Part shown: positions 39,733-50,330 of the stretch, in pieces
How positions within the stretch are numbered: the stretch's first letter is position 1
Layout of the letters: each line of letters starts with the position of its first letter
From: Purshia tridentata
Lineage: Eukaryota > Streptophyta > Magnoliopsida > Rosales > Rosaceae
Length of the DNA stretch: 64,000 nucleotides
NCBI GenBank assembly: GCA_003254885.1
Contig: QANT01004875.1
Location: forward strand, 39,679 to 103,678
Direction of reading: 5' to 3'
The notes under the pieces: generated by a model
The model's input: the letters and a program-made list of their open reading frames with translations, nothing else
Database searches by the model: none
What the model was told of the DNA's origin: nothing
Translations under genes and position numbers: made by a program

Positions 39733-40000
39733 GTTGGGCGGGATTGGGAGTTGCTGTAAAACCCTAGCTTTGACTAATTCAGGGGAGCAAGGGTTTATGG
39801 AGCAAGACTGAAGAGAGTGAGTGACAGTTAAAAGTAACCAATTAATTATGTATGGGTATTTGGCCCAATTAGAAGTGGCAGATTCGGATCCTGAGTCCGT
39901 TACCGCAACCCGACATTGATTACTGTTAATTTGGGCTAAACGGGCCAGCAAAATGTGGGCTTTAATGTAGAGCGCCAAGATAACCCTGAGGCATTGCCTA
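39733..40000 (-). promoter_or_regulatory. RRP12 promoter: telo-box plus Site II elements
   Basis: AAACCCTA (telo-box) lies at 39759-39766, within about 35 bp of the start codon. Upstream are TGGCCCAA (39861), TGGGCT (39932), GGGCC (39942) and TGGGCT (39956). Telo-box plus Site II is the usual signature of plant ribosomal-protein and ribosome-biogenesis promoters, in keeping with RRP12's role. No TATA box is seen. Confidence 0.75.
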
Positions 40001-40620
40001 CAAGATAACTAACCCTTCAAATTCAGGGGCTATGATATCAACCATACAACCAATCCCTATAGTTTACATCATGTTGCAAATCTTGTCCAAATCTCTTAAC
40101 TTTGTCATTACTATATATTCAAATTATCCTTAATATTTGGATTACCGTATTGGATTTAGCGCAAAATCATATTAAAATCCAATTCATTGACAAATTTACA
40201 CTAATAGACTAGATTTAGCAGTTGCATGTTAACATGCAATGCAATGCAATGCAGAATTCCCACACTCTTCCTAAAGCAATTGTGTTGCTGCTGTTAAATA
40301 TTTGTGACGAATTTTGGGCACATTTTAATCCATAAATAAGATTGTGAAGTAATTATTTGAGATTCTTTTTTATGCCTATAAATTTACTCTTTTACCTCCT
40401 TTGATGTTTTTACTTAACTAAAAATTACCACGTGAATCATGATATAGCAAACTAAAGAAGAGTTATGTAGCATTGGAAATGATAAGATCATACGTACAAT
40501 CTGATAGGAGAGTTATAAAAAAAAAGAGTAAAACGTAGAAACTAGACAGCGTGAAACAAGTTAACAACAGTGGCATATCAAGTGAAACAGAATCAGCACC
40601 GTCCATCATCATGATGTCAT
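40001..40620. other. Intergenic DNA between RRP12 and the PMEI gene
   Basis: AT-rich sequence without a gene. A short aatgc tandem (about 40236-40252) follows a gcatgttaacatgc palindrome (about 40225-40238). The right end is the 3'UTR side of the PMEI-type gene. Confidence 0.5.
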
Positions 40621-41250
40621 TCAAGGTCTAGATCTGGGCCGTCCAGGACTAGTTTCATCATCAAGACGATTGATGAGGTAGAGCGCGTTACTGGTAATCC
40701 GAGCTGCATTCGTAATCTTGCGCTTCACATCCGACTTGACCTTCCCGTCGACCTCCCCCTGATCAAACCCATCGAGACACGTGTCGTCATTTGTGAGTGC
40801 CGCGCTGACCCAGGTCTGGGCGTTGCTCATCTGCCACCGGAACGTCTCACCGCGGAGGTGCTGCAGCTCCGCCAGCGTCTGGTTCAGCTCGTCCACCGAG
40901 TCCGAAATCTGCTCCACGCAGTCGCTGACGGCGGAACGCTGCCGTTTCGTGAAACCCGCGTTGGAGACGTGGGAGAGGTAGTCGGAGACACTGCGGGCGC
41001 GAGAGAGGCTGACGTTCACTGCGGCCTGGGCGAGGTCGCGTGGGGTCTTGGCGGGGCCCACGTAGGTGGACAGGGTCCGGATGCAGAGGTTTGGGTAGCT
41101 GGCGTGGCTACATGATGTACGGACGAGATGTGATGATGATGATGAGGAGGTGGTAGTGTTTTTGTGGTCGTGTTTGTGTGCGGCGGCGGAGTAGGGTAAG
41201 GAGATGAGGAGGAGGAGGAGGAGAGGTAGCAGAGAGAGAAGGAAACGCAT
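40621..41250 (-). CDS. Pectin methylesterase inhibitor-domain protein (21 kDa type), secreted
   Basis: Intronless, 209 aa. A hydrophobic signal peptide (1 to about 24, MRFLLSLLPLLLLLLISLPY) is followed by a His/Asn/Ser-rich linker (25-40, HKHDHKNTTTSSSSSS) and a helical PMEI domain. The four conserved cysteines are at 47, 56, 111 and 158 (CSHASYPNLC; DCVEQISDSV; DDTCLDGF), consistent with the two disulfides of the family. N-glycosylation sites are N31, N79 and N123. The C-terminus is arginine/proline-rich (SPGRPRSRP). The protein should act in the cell wall, where family members inhibit pectin methylesterase or invertase; which one cannot be read from sequence. The gene is GC-rich compared with its surroundings, usual for intronless PMEI genes. 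Confidence 0.92.
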   Translation of the reverse strand: MRFLLSLLPLLLLLLISLPYSAAAHKHDHKNTTTSSSSSSHLVRTSCSHASYPNLCIRTLSTYVGPAKTPRDLAQAAVNVSLSRARSVSDYLSHVSNAGFTKRQRSAVSDCVEQISDSVDELNQTLAELQHLRGETFRWQMSNAQTWVSAALTNDDTCLDGFDQGEVDGKVKSDVKRKITNAARITSNALYLINRLDDETSPGRPRSRP

Positions 41251-41420
41251 CGTTTTGGTATGGCGTTAAGGGGGTGATCGAAGATCTGAGGTATAAAGGA
41301 GTAGAGTGGAGTGGAGTAAAGAGCGTTAGTTAGTGTTGGAGTGTCTGATAATTGTATTAACAAATTGTGGGTTGCTAGATTGGTGCACCAATCAGAAGAC
41401 GTGGGCTGCCTTTATAGGGG
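41251..41420 (-). promoter_or_regulatory. PMEI gene core promoter with CCAAT palindrome
   Basis: A minus-strand TATA box (cccTATAAAggc, 41416-41411) lies 160 bp above the start codon. About 20-35 bp downstream of it is the perfect 16 bp palindrome GATTGGTGCACCAATC (41378-41393), which is two CCAAT boxes facing outward at the expected transcript start. Confidence 0.6.
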
Positions 41421-42053
41421 GGTGTGTAGTTAAAGGAGGGCAACCAACTGTTTGCATACGTGTATGGTGTTCATTTTCAAGTTTTAATTCAAATTTTAAT
41501 ATGACATTAATTGAAATCCAAACAATTAGAGATGGTAATCAATGTATTCACTCAGTACTACTCTTCTTATTAACGAGACTCAAGTCTTATATGTATCCTT
41601 TATGAATCTTCTAATCTTATACGTTTCTTTATATTTGCTGGAAGAGACAAAGCTAAGGACATAGGCCATGTTTTTTATTTTAATGTTGTTTGTCATTACT
41701 TGTTATTAACTTATCACAGTCTCTTTCCTTCATAAATCTCTGGTGGAAGATATACATAGCTGTGAATGTGATGATAATAATTTCAGCTCCTTCTATAATT
41801 GAACCCACCCATGTCTTGTCGAGGTACAGATTCTTTACCAAGCTCTATACTATTTTGGGATCAATTATTTAATGGCATCATCCTTTATCATTTTATGGTG
41901 CTCCAGTTTTTTGTTTTTGTTCATGGATAACACTTTACACTTGGTAAGTATTAATTGAGAAGTAGAACTGTTTCTCAGGTAGTCTAATTGTCATTTCGTA
42001 TTTGGTCAAAATTTAATTGCCATTTATGCGCCCCCATATGTAGATACTTTGGC
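41421..42053. other. Intergenic DNA, no gene seen
   Basis: AT-rich upstream region of the PMEI-type gene. Short open frames occur by chance, and none shows a family motif or splice pattern. Confidence 0.5.
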
Positions 42054-42140
42054 AAAGTGTTGAGGACAAATCTCGAGGTCGAGTGGTTTCTGGGCCTTTG
42101 GCCCCCCCTCTTACCAAAAAAAAAAAGTGTTGAGGACAAA
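42054..42140 (+). mobile_element. 5'-truncated SINE-like retroposon, 53 bp, with 17 bp target duplication
   Basis: The 17 bp aaagtgttgaggacaaa is repeated perfectly at 42054-42070 and 42124-42140. Between them is a 53 bp insert, GC-rich (tctcgaggtcgagtggtttc ... gggcctttggccccccctct) and ending in cttacc plus an A-run. A perfect target duplication, A-tail and truncated body are diagnostic of retroposition. The body looks like the 3' part of a plant SINE; the parent element is not in the window. Confidence 0.85.
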
Positions 42141-44717
42141 GCAAATACTCAAAATAAATGCACCACGTAAAAGCTACAACAGCATCGCCTAGCTACCACA
42201 ATAAATAGGTGGCCTATCACTCTTTCATGAACCAAATCCGCAGATTAACATGTATTTATTAAGCACTAACCAAGTTTTCAGGCCCATTGTGTGGCTCTGT
42301 GCTCATCTATAATGGCCTTGTGTGCTCAAATATGTTTCAATAAGGTGACCTTTGAACATGTGATGAGACACAGGCAACAATGAAAAGTTTCTTGTTGTGA
42401 AAATTTTAAAGGGTAGCCAGATATTCATTGTGTTATGTGAACTATGACAGATAGGGTCTGTTTAGTTTGTGAGATAGATTGTTTAAGAATTTCATATATA
42501 TGCTTGCTCATTTCAAGGGTATAAGAATGAATAATTCTCATTACAATATTTAGAAATATCAAGAATGATAATCAAGTAATATATAAAAATAAAAATTTAT
42601 ATTCCAATAAGCGCTGCTATTTGCACACTTATTTTTCTTTCACTACACCTCCATCTTTCTTATTTATTAAATTACAATTCTAACCCCTAACTCAACATTA
42701 CACACCCCAACCCACTCTGATTCGACCATCGCCCGCGATTCAAACTTAACAGCCTCACATTATCTCCCATTCCCTCTCTGTCTCCTTCCTCTTCCTTTCT
42801 CTCTCTAGTCTCTCTCTTTTGTCCCTCTTTGTCCTCACCCCGACCCCATCCTCAGCCACCCCACCGTCGGCAAGGTTGCCAGCAGTTCAACCCAACAATT
42901 TTTCTTCTCTCTCCCTCTCTCCTTTGTCTCTTTCCCTTTCTCTCTCTCCTCTCTCCATTTCTCTCTATCTTCTGTGTTTCTTTATGGGTATCAAGCCCCC
43001 TTCGCATGAGGATAAAATTGACAATTCACTTCTAAAATCCCACATGAGTCTCCTTGGTATGTCACAATTGGACAAAGTTTTGTTCCTTTTCGTACTCTAA
43101 ATTTTGAGAAAGGATAAAAATTTTGGTAATGTCAAACCACATCTTAATCATGTAAAAAACTTGAGCGTAAATTATCTATATGATCTTCCACACACTTTTG
43201 GAAAGAAATTTAGATTAAACCTTGAGAAAATAACTCACATTGACATATTTTTTAAAGTTTAATGTCTTAATTTACCAAATATTTAGATTATGGAACAATT
43301 TGATACATGGGTCATAAATTCATAATTAGTGGGAGCAAGATGGCTATTAAACCCGCTTTAATTTAAAAAAATCCAACGCATAAGCTTAATAGATAGCAAT
43401 TTAATCATACGAAGATGCCAAAGAGGTTAGGCAAGAACTAAGAAGTATAAAAATTGAGGCCAAGGGCCTGTGACCAAACTGAACCAATTATAATGACCAC
43501 AACTAGTACTGAAAGACATAGAGCATTTACATGAAGTTTTGATGGTGGGATCGAGTTTGATTGGCAAGCATAGGCGGGCCCGTAACATGAATTATTATCA
43601 GCACTGAAGAGAAAAATAAGAAAGCACTTCAATTTGGGAGCCCATCAGATTCAGCCCTTGTATTTGATAAAGTTCGGAAACAATGCATGTGAATTGTGAA
43701 ATGCAGCCTGGAATGGACTACCTAGTACCTACCAAGCCTACCCCACTGTAATAAATATTGCCCTTTTTTTTAACCAACTGTGAAAAGATTGGGCAGCTAG
43801 CACAGCAAAAAATGCAGCTCCAACAGTCCAGCCCAGTTCCAAATCTGTGGTGTGTAGTGAAGATGTTTGATAAAAAGCCACAGAGCAATTAAGTTTTGGG
43901 GTGTGGCCACGTGAAGCTGAGCTGCGAGCAGTGGGGTGGATTGCCCAAATTGGGGAAGGCGAGGTTCAGAAGCAGGGCTTGGAGTAATGGAGCCCCACCC
44001 CACCATTTAATACATGGAAATGAAGGTGCATGTGACCCAATGGACCCTTTGATTCTAAAGCTACAACTGGGGTCTGGGTACACTAGCTTTGATTGCATGT
44101 GACCAAATTGCATTGCCCACCAGCTTCATTTTTGAAGCAGGTGATGTATTCATGAAGCTCACTCAATTATTTGTACTGGACCTAATTGTATTAGCAAGCA
44201 GGGTCGCATATATATATATATATATGGCTGTAGGCTTGTTTTGGTGTGAAGCACAACAAGGCTATCAATTGTACTAAGGTCTACAGCCTCTTACCTGGAA
44301 TCCATCAAGCAAATAATTAAATTCACAGAGCAAAATGAGTAGCAAATTAAGGTGAATTTTGGGTTTATGGATAATGGAATTATATCATCAATGGTACATG
44401 CACATGCATGCACCTATACCTTTGATATATACAGTGGCAAATCTACATACATTATGGAGGGGTCAATTCACCCATGAAAGCTAATTTGTCCCCTTTTAAA
44501 TTTGGGTTATTTTATATATATATATCTCTAGTTTTTTTGGCTTTTTCTTGAAGGAGTGGAGAAAAACTACTTAACAATTTATGAGTGAATCATGAATCTT
44601 CTTTATCAAATTATCACACTTTTACAAAGATAAATTTTTGGATTTGCTATTGGCTATGCACATATTTGTACTTTTTAACTCTTAAATTTGGATAGATTCA
44701 ATTTTTTTATACTATAA
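42141..44717. other. Intergenic, partly repeat-derived; no gene called
   Basis: At 42.45-42.66 kb stretches such as gggtctgtttagtttgtgag and gctgctatttgcacacttat resemble dispersed plant repeats. 42.76-42.98 kb is a C/T-rich tract (repeated ctctct and ctcttcc). 43.86-44.15 kb is GC-richer, with overlapping short frames on both strands (up to 74 codons) but no family resemblance, so I leave it uncalled. An (AT)n run lies at about 44209-44225. Confidence 0.4.
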
Positions 44718-45042
44718 TTCATTAAATTATGGGGTATTTTGATGACGGTATCTCACCCCTTTTCAATTTAGATTAATACCAACTGCATATATAATTTTTT
44801 ATTGAGGTCCAGTTTTAATTTGACATATCAGATTCAAATGGCCACATCAGTATAGATTTACCAATTGAGTTACCATTAAATTCATTAAATTATGGGGTAT
44901 TTTGATGACGGTACCTCACCCCTTTTCAATTTAAATTAATACCGACTGCATATATGATTTTTTATTGAGGTCCAGTTTTAATTTGACATATCAGATTCAA
45001 ATGGCCACATCAGTATAGATTTACTAATTGAGTTACCATTAA
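44718..45042. repeat. 163 bp tandem duplication
   Basis: Two copies begin with ttcattaaattatggggtat at 44718 and 44881. They differ at only a few positions (for example cggtatctc/cggtacctc and accaact/accgact). Period is 163 bp. They form the left end of the candidate transposon described next, so its terminal repeat appears to have been duplicated in place. Confidence 0.9.
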
Positions 45043-45499
45043 TTACATTGGCTACCATTATAATATTTTTTCTTTTATCCCTTATTTTTCCCTTTATCCC
45101 TACATATTAGCCTGCCATCAAAATTTTAAATTTCCCTTATTTAAGACATTTTGATTTTTTTTGAATTTCAAATTCTACAACTACAACCCACAAATTTCTA
45201 TGGCTTGGTGTTTGAACCCATTTTTTCTTGGATGGCTAAACCATCAATTAGATAGTTTAGCGAGGCAAGGATTGGAACCTGGAGAAGGGTTGGGGTAGTG
45301 GGTACACTTTTGCCGTAAAGGTATGTACCAATTTCTTTTTTTACATTTGCTATTGTTCCTATATATGGTTGATTGGTTTTGCAGCTAGTGTACATCAATT
45401 TATATTTTTCCCATATTTTTCAATTTATCAATTAATATATAAAATATTAAACTGCAGGAGTACCTCATTAAATTAATAAAAATTTCATTACTAGTCTTG

Positions 45500-45652
45500 G
45501 TGTACCCATCACCTTGTACCCAACAATTTGAAGGTGTATCCATCATCGTGTACCCAATATCACCTTGTGCCTAACAATTTGAAGGTGTACCCATCACCAT
45601 GTACCCAACAATTTGAAGGTGTACCCATCACCTTGTACCCAACAATTCGAAT
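45500..45652. repeat. 34 bp tandem repeat, about four copies
   Basis: Units start with gtgtacccatcaccttgtac and end caatttgaag, at 45500, 45534, 45585 and 45619. The second spacing is 51 bp because of an internal partial duplication. The array has about 90 per cent identity between units and no coding sense. Confidence 0.85.
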
Positions 45653-46175
45653 ATATTGTTTAGAATTAACAAACCATGTACAGTTACTTTAAACTAAACA
45701 TCCAACCCAAGAAGGAAGAAGAAATCCATAGAAAAATAAATAAACAATAAACTGAAATTCATATAAAAGCAAAGTTTCCAAAATGCAAAAAAATGGACAA
45801 ATGGAGACACAAAGCAAAAAAGAACGATGGAAAATATAGAAGCAAAAATAGAAGAATGATGGCAAATAGAGATGAAAAGCACAGAAGAATAATAGGAGGA
45901 AAACATTATGCAAAAAAGTACGTACTCTAAAAGATCAAATAGAAACCTATCACATTCAAAATTCAAATAGTTGATTTAACTGTAAGAAAGGTTATTTCTG
46001 TCATTAAACATATATAATTTACATTTTTTAAAAATAAAAAATTTGACATGTCAAATTAGTACTGATATGTCATGAGTCAAAGAATCTGACCTTGAAAAAA
46101 AAGAAACAGCAGACATTAATCATATTTGGGCTCTTACTAAAGATGGGACTCTAATTTACCCTTAAATTATTTGTA

Positions 46176-47588
46176 TGTCAAACATTAAATGTACTATTGA
46201 TCGACAAACTCATTATTCTATATATTGAGTGCTTATGATTTGTATTGGTCACTAGTCATGATCACGAATCATAGTGGCATATTTTGGGAATCACTTAATA
46301 ATTAGATATATTCATATACCTAAAGTCCTTGGTTATATATCTAACCTTTTGTCCGACTCAAATGAGAAAATGACATTTTATATATATATAACAGCTTAAT
46401 ACGAGTAATTATCTTAAAAAAATATAATAAACACAACCTAATCCAACATTCATTTTCATTTTGGCAATGGTAATGATGGCATCTAACCAGCCCGGTTCTA
46501 TGTGCCATATATATAACTTGTTAACATAATGCCTCGGAAACATAATACTTGTACTCGGATATGTTTGCTGACATGAAATCAGTCATTGATATATATAATA
46601 AGAATAAATGAGGTTTTAGAGTGGACTCAACTTTGTTCACTAAAATTACAAAGGAGTTTCGTACTTGTTCTCTGTGCACAATTTTAACAAAGGACCTATT
46701 AAATATTTTCACATCAAAATTATAAAATAAAAAATTCATATTCATACCATAAAGTAAATATGACCACTAAAATGGATAATTAATTTGTAAAATTATCATT
46801 GTACTCTAAAATCATCATCCATTTATAAAATAATCATGTAGAAAGATGCAAAATCATTATCATCATTCATTTTCTTTTTAGTTTTCTTTATTGTTAATTA
46901 AGTTATTATATATACGTTGTTAATTCCTAGTGAATGGGCCTTATTATCTTTAAGTGGGTTTACATAAATTGTTTAGAAAATTTGGGTTGATTATAAATTA
47001 AGTTGGGTTTAAACAATTGGGTCATTATAAATATAAATTACATAATTCTTTTGATTTGAAGAAAAAGAAAAAAATACAGAGACCTTCACTTCGTGAAGCC
47101 CTGTGCGGTTGTACCTTTCGCACCACACAAGGGTCGGCGCTGCTTGTTATAAATAATTGGAATCAAGTAAACCCAGTTGTTAAAATAATAGTTAATGGTT
47201 GTAATCTTATTCATTTTTTACGATTGACAATTATTAATTGTTGTAAGATATTGTGACTGTCAGTAGTCTCCCACCGCGCATGCATGTACAATAGCATTTC
47301 TCATTTCAATAAGATTATGGGAAGAAATTTTGAATAATTAATTAAAAGTGTAAAGTTAATGATACCAAGGCAACCCTAACATTTTATAATTGCATATCTA
47401 GTCATATAAAATTTTATTAATTGTGTAGCACCAAACACAACGACCAGTACTGTACTATACTTCTTAAATAATCAATATGATTATGTCGTCTCTCCAATAT
47501 CTGTATCGCATTATTTTATGGTCCAGAAGGTTTAATTATTTGGCACTGCACCGGAAGGCTCTTTCCAGTTGCAAATTCCATGTTTTAA
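46176..47588. other. Intergenic DNA, no gene seen
   Basis: AT-rich sequence with no credible exon. A short GC-richer patch at 47.08-47.15 kb (gaccttcacttcgtgaagcc) has an 8 bp perfect inverted repeat (cttcacttcgtgaag) but no larger structure that I can support. Confidence 0.45.
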
Positions 47589-47634
47589 GTTACCATAATC
47601 TTCTTGGCCAAAAAAAAAAGGTGACCATAATCTT
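47589..47634 (+). mobile_element. Micro-retroposon: cttggcc-A(n) between 14 bp direct repeats
   Basis: gttaccataatctt (47589-47602) and gtgaccataatctt (47621-47634) differ at one base. The 18 bp between them are cttggcc followed by an A-run and a G. The insert matches the GGCC-A(n) ends of the others in the window. Confidence 0.65.
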
Positions 47635-48006
47635 AAATTAGTGCATAAAATAGATCAGCATCGCAGAGAGTGCCAAGCAACGTACATCAAAATATTTGCA
47701 GACAAGACACGTACTCCTCTTCCAACCACCTGTCAATTACATATACACACATGCACATCCAATTTGTATATATATATATATAACTAAAAAACCTACCTAT
47801 ATTGGGTTAATTGGAACTAAAGAGCAAGACGAGAGATTCAGAGAACAAATGAAGATGCAACGTACCATTATAGCATTGCATTGATTCAGTGGTCATTTAA
47901 ACCCATCAAAATGTATATACAAATTCCAAGAGCTTAATTATTAATTATTACAATTAAGCAAAGCCCCCCTCCCTCTAAAAGCCTATAACAATTCATCACT
48001 ATTCAA
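47635..48006. other. Intergenic DNA, 3' side of the 48 kb gene
   Basis: Contains a TA run (47767-47783) and no gene. The last 150 bp are likely the 3'UTR of the minus-strand gene. Confidence 0.5.
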
Positions 48007-48618
48007 CTACCATGAGACGACACAGCGTTTTGATTTTGACGATGAGCTGTACCTTCCTCTAACTCTGCAACCGTCCCATAACCTAACGACGTTACCGTTT
48101 AGCTCCGTCAAGTCCTGGTACCGGTACCAACCCATTTCCCCCATTCTCATCCTCATCACACCCTCCCACCACTCCCCACCACAACAACTCCTTTCCGTTT
48201 CCTCCTCCGCCGCCACGTCATCATCGCCACTTTCTCCGCCATTACTGTCTTCATCATCATAATAAAGGGTAATCTTCATCCCTCTTGTCACTCTATCACC
48301 TTCAAATTCTCCCGAACCCAAACCCCCAAGTACCGGAGCTGGACCTGAGCTCGGCAGCTCCTCCGCCTTGACTGGTTGCGATATCTCCGGAAGCGGAGCA
48401 GACCCATTTGAGCTGGGGACTCTGGGAGGAGGTGGCGCGTGCAATTTCAAGCGAGAAGAAGAGGCGGCGCCGCCGGACATGAGCTTCAGACTGCAGAAGC
48501 TAACGGCGGCGGTGGCGACGGCGACCCACGTCCACAAATTGTGCACCAGCGTGAACAGCCCGAAGCTCAAATAATTGAAAGCGAGAGCATCGAGAGGAGA
48601 ATCCAACACGACGTCCAT
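48007..48618 (-). CDS. Uncharacterised plant protein with one N-terminal membrane segment
   Basis: Intronless, 203 aa, GC-rich compared with its surroundings, which supports real coding. An N-terminal hydrophobic stretch (about 15-46, YLSFGLFTLVHNLWTWVAVA then TAAVSFCSL) could be a single membrane span or signal anchor. Then come a Ser/Pro-rich linker (APPPPRVPSS), a conserved-looking island GDRVTRGMKITLYYDDED (about 108-124), an acidic run (124-142), a Cys-Cys pair (145-146) and a Met/Arg/Trp-rich segment WWEGVMRMRMGEMGWYRYQD (150-169), ending in RYSSSSKSKRCVVSW. I recognise no named domain. A TATA-like AATAAATA on the minus strand (about 48730) fits this start. Confidence 0.7.
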   Translation of the reverse strand: MDVVLDSPLDALAFNYLSFGLFTLVHNLWTWVAVATAAVSFCSLKLMSGGAASSSRLKLHAPPPPRVPSSNGSAPLPEISQPVKAEELPSSGPAPVLGGLGSGEFEGDRVTRGMKITLYYDDEDSNGGESGDDDVAAEEETERSCCGGEWWEGVMRMRMGEMGWYRYQDLTELNGNVVRLWDGCRVRGRYSSSSKSKRCVVSW

Positions 48619-50330
48619 TGTTGTAAGTGACTGGACAAACTCTGTGTACCTGGAACAAGGGTTTTTGGTGCTGTTGTTGTTTAAGGTTGGAGATGATGAT
48701 GGAGGAGTATACGAGGTGATAATGATGAGTATTTATTGAGAGAGGGTGAGAGAAAATGTAGGCCGTTCGATGGGTCAAGTGGGAGTTATGGATCTGACTG
48801 AGATGCCCAGAGATGCCGAGATTCGAGAGCTAAGATGCGAATTGCAAAGGTAGATCCCAATCTTTATACCGCAATTTGCACTTCAGGACAAGTTGGTGAC
48901 ACGTGTCGCCTCAGAAAAAGGTTGTCGTCTTCGTTTCGTACCCTACCTGGCCTCCCTTGCTCTTTCTGGCCACTAAAAATAGTGTGGTGTATATAAAACT
49001 TGTAAATAATTCTAGAAACTCATAGAGAAACGTAGATTAAAGTACGAAACAACTGTAAATTTACAATTTTTAACAACATGGTTCATAGGTTTTAACCGTC
49101 ATTTTCATTTCATCCTTGGAATTTTGATTTCTGTTTTTTTTCTGATGGTTGCAATTTTTGTTTAATTTTGTTTGTAACTAAATAATTGTAAGCAAGAGTT
49201 ACAAAAACAACAAACACCAGAGAGGTCAAAGTAAGCCATAAAACTAGCAAACGGAGCTCGCAGTTTGTTTTTTGTTTTTACGATGCTTGCAATCTGTTTG
49301 ACAAACTTACAAATTTAATATATATTGATATAGTCATTCAATCTTTTATTTACTTGAATTTATATTTACTTTTGAACTTCATTTATTATAATAAGATATT
49401 AACACATTACTGAATGAATGAATTTAATAAAAAGTAATAATATAGCATGCAGTCGCATTAAAGGCAAAGATGCCATTATCAATATTGGATTCATACATGT
49501 TTCATAATGTGCTATCTTTTTCTCTTTGACACCTCGCATCTTTTGACCTTATTTAAATCCTCGTGTAAGAAAAAATAAAATATTTATGATTAAAAACTCA
49601 TGTTCAGCACGTGACATGAGCTCACAAGCAAAACCTACTGGTCGTGGACTCATGTCACACGTTGGAACAAAACTTATAATGTTTTTCGATCCGGCAAAAA
49701 TCATAAATGTCTGGACCGAACTGAAATGGGAGGTTGAAGCCTAGGGATCAACGTTTGCAAAAATTTTCAAAAACGTCATGCAAAAAATAAAAGGCAAGAA
49801 ACGTGAAACGTGACAGGGGGTTGACGCTAGTAACGCTACAACCTACACGTGGGTCCATGTTAATCTTGATCTTGCTTTGCGACTTTATGTGACTTTATTA
49901 CTTGGCCGCCATAAAAAGATTAAAAAAAAATCTTTATTTTTTTTCTGCGATTTTTGTTTAACCTACGAAAGGAATGTCATGTGTCTTCTACTTTTTTTTT
50001 CTTATGTTTTTTCTCTGTTACAATTATATGACTAAACGATTTTTGATTTAATTAATTTTTTTTCAGGAATAATTTATAAAGGATGATCTATAAATTGAAC
50101 GATTCTGATAATAAGATTATATTGTTAAATGAACAAAAGAAGAGAGAAAGTATAAAAAAAAGGCACGTAGCATTTTCCAATCTACGAAATACTCTTCTTT
50201 TTATAAGTGAGAGTCTTTTCAACTCTGAATGTGAGAGACCTTTTGGCACAGAGTAGGTGGGGAAGGTTTGGTAGATGTTGTTAGGAATAAGTGTATTAAT
50301 AATATAAATAGGGTGACTTGGGAGGTAACA
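48619..50330. other. Promoter of the 48 kb gene, then gene-free DNA
   Basis: The first 150 bp hold the presumed leader and TATA-like word of the minus-strand gene. Beyond 48.8 kb I see no exons. An 8 bp ACGTGTCG word at 48900 is ABRE/G-box-like. Confidence 0.45.

Larger units (their letters stand above)
44718..46175. mobile_element. Probable non-autonomous DNA transposon, about 1.45 kb, diverged inverted ends
   Basis: The left end (ttttttattgaggtccagtt, then tgacatatcag near 44800-44832) reappears inverted near the right end (ctgatatgtca near 46064, then gaccttgaaaaaaaag near 46091), and attaatacc...tgcata on the left resembles agacattaat on the right. Inside there are no transposase motifs; there is a 34 bp satellite (45500-45652) and an A-rich, low-complexity stretch (45.70-45.91 kb). 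I infer a Mutator-like non-autonomous element. Borders are approximate and the arms are well diverged. Confidence 0.4.

Noticed and set aside
39733-39978. N-terminal extension of RRP12 in the same frame
   Set aside because: The frame is open but has no ATG above 39732, and the stretch carries Site II and telo-box promoter words.
40781-41115. Plus-strand frames over the PMEI-type gene
   Set aside because: Shadows of the GC-rich minus-strand coding sequence.
43797-44113. Overlapping frames of up to 74 codons on both strands in a GC-richer patch
   Set aside because: No family resemblance, no splice context, and similar-quality frames on both strands, which is what base composition alone gives.
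45689-45966. Phe/Ser-rich minus-strand frames of 74 and 90 codons
   Set aside because: They merely translate the A-rich low-complexity interior of the candidate transposon.
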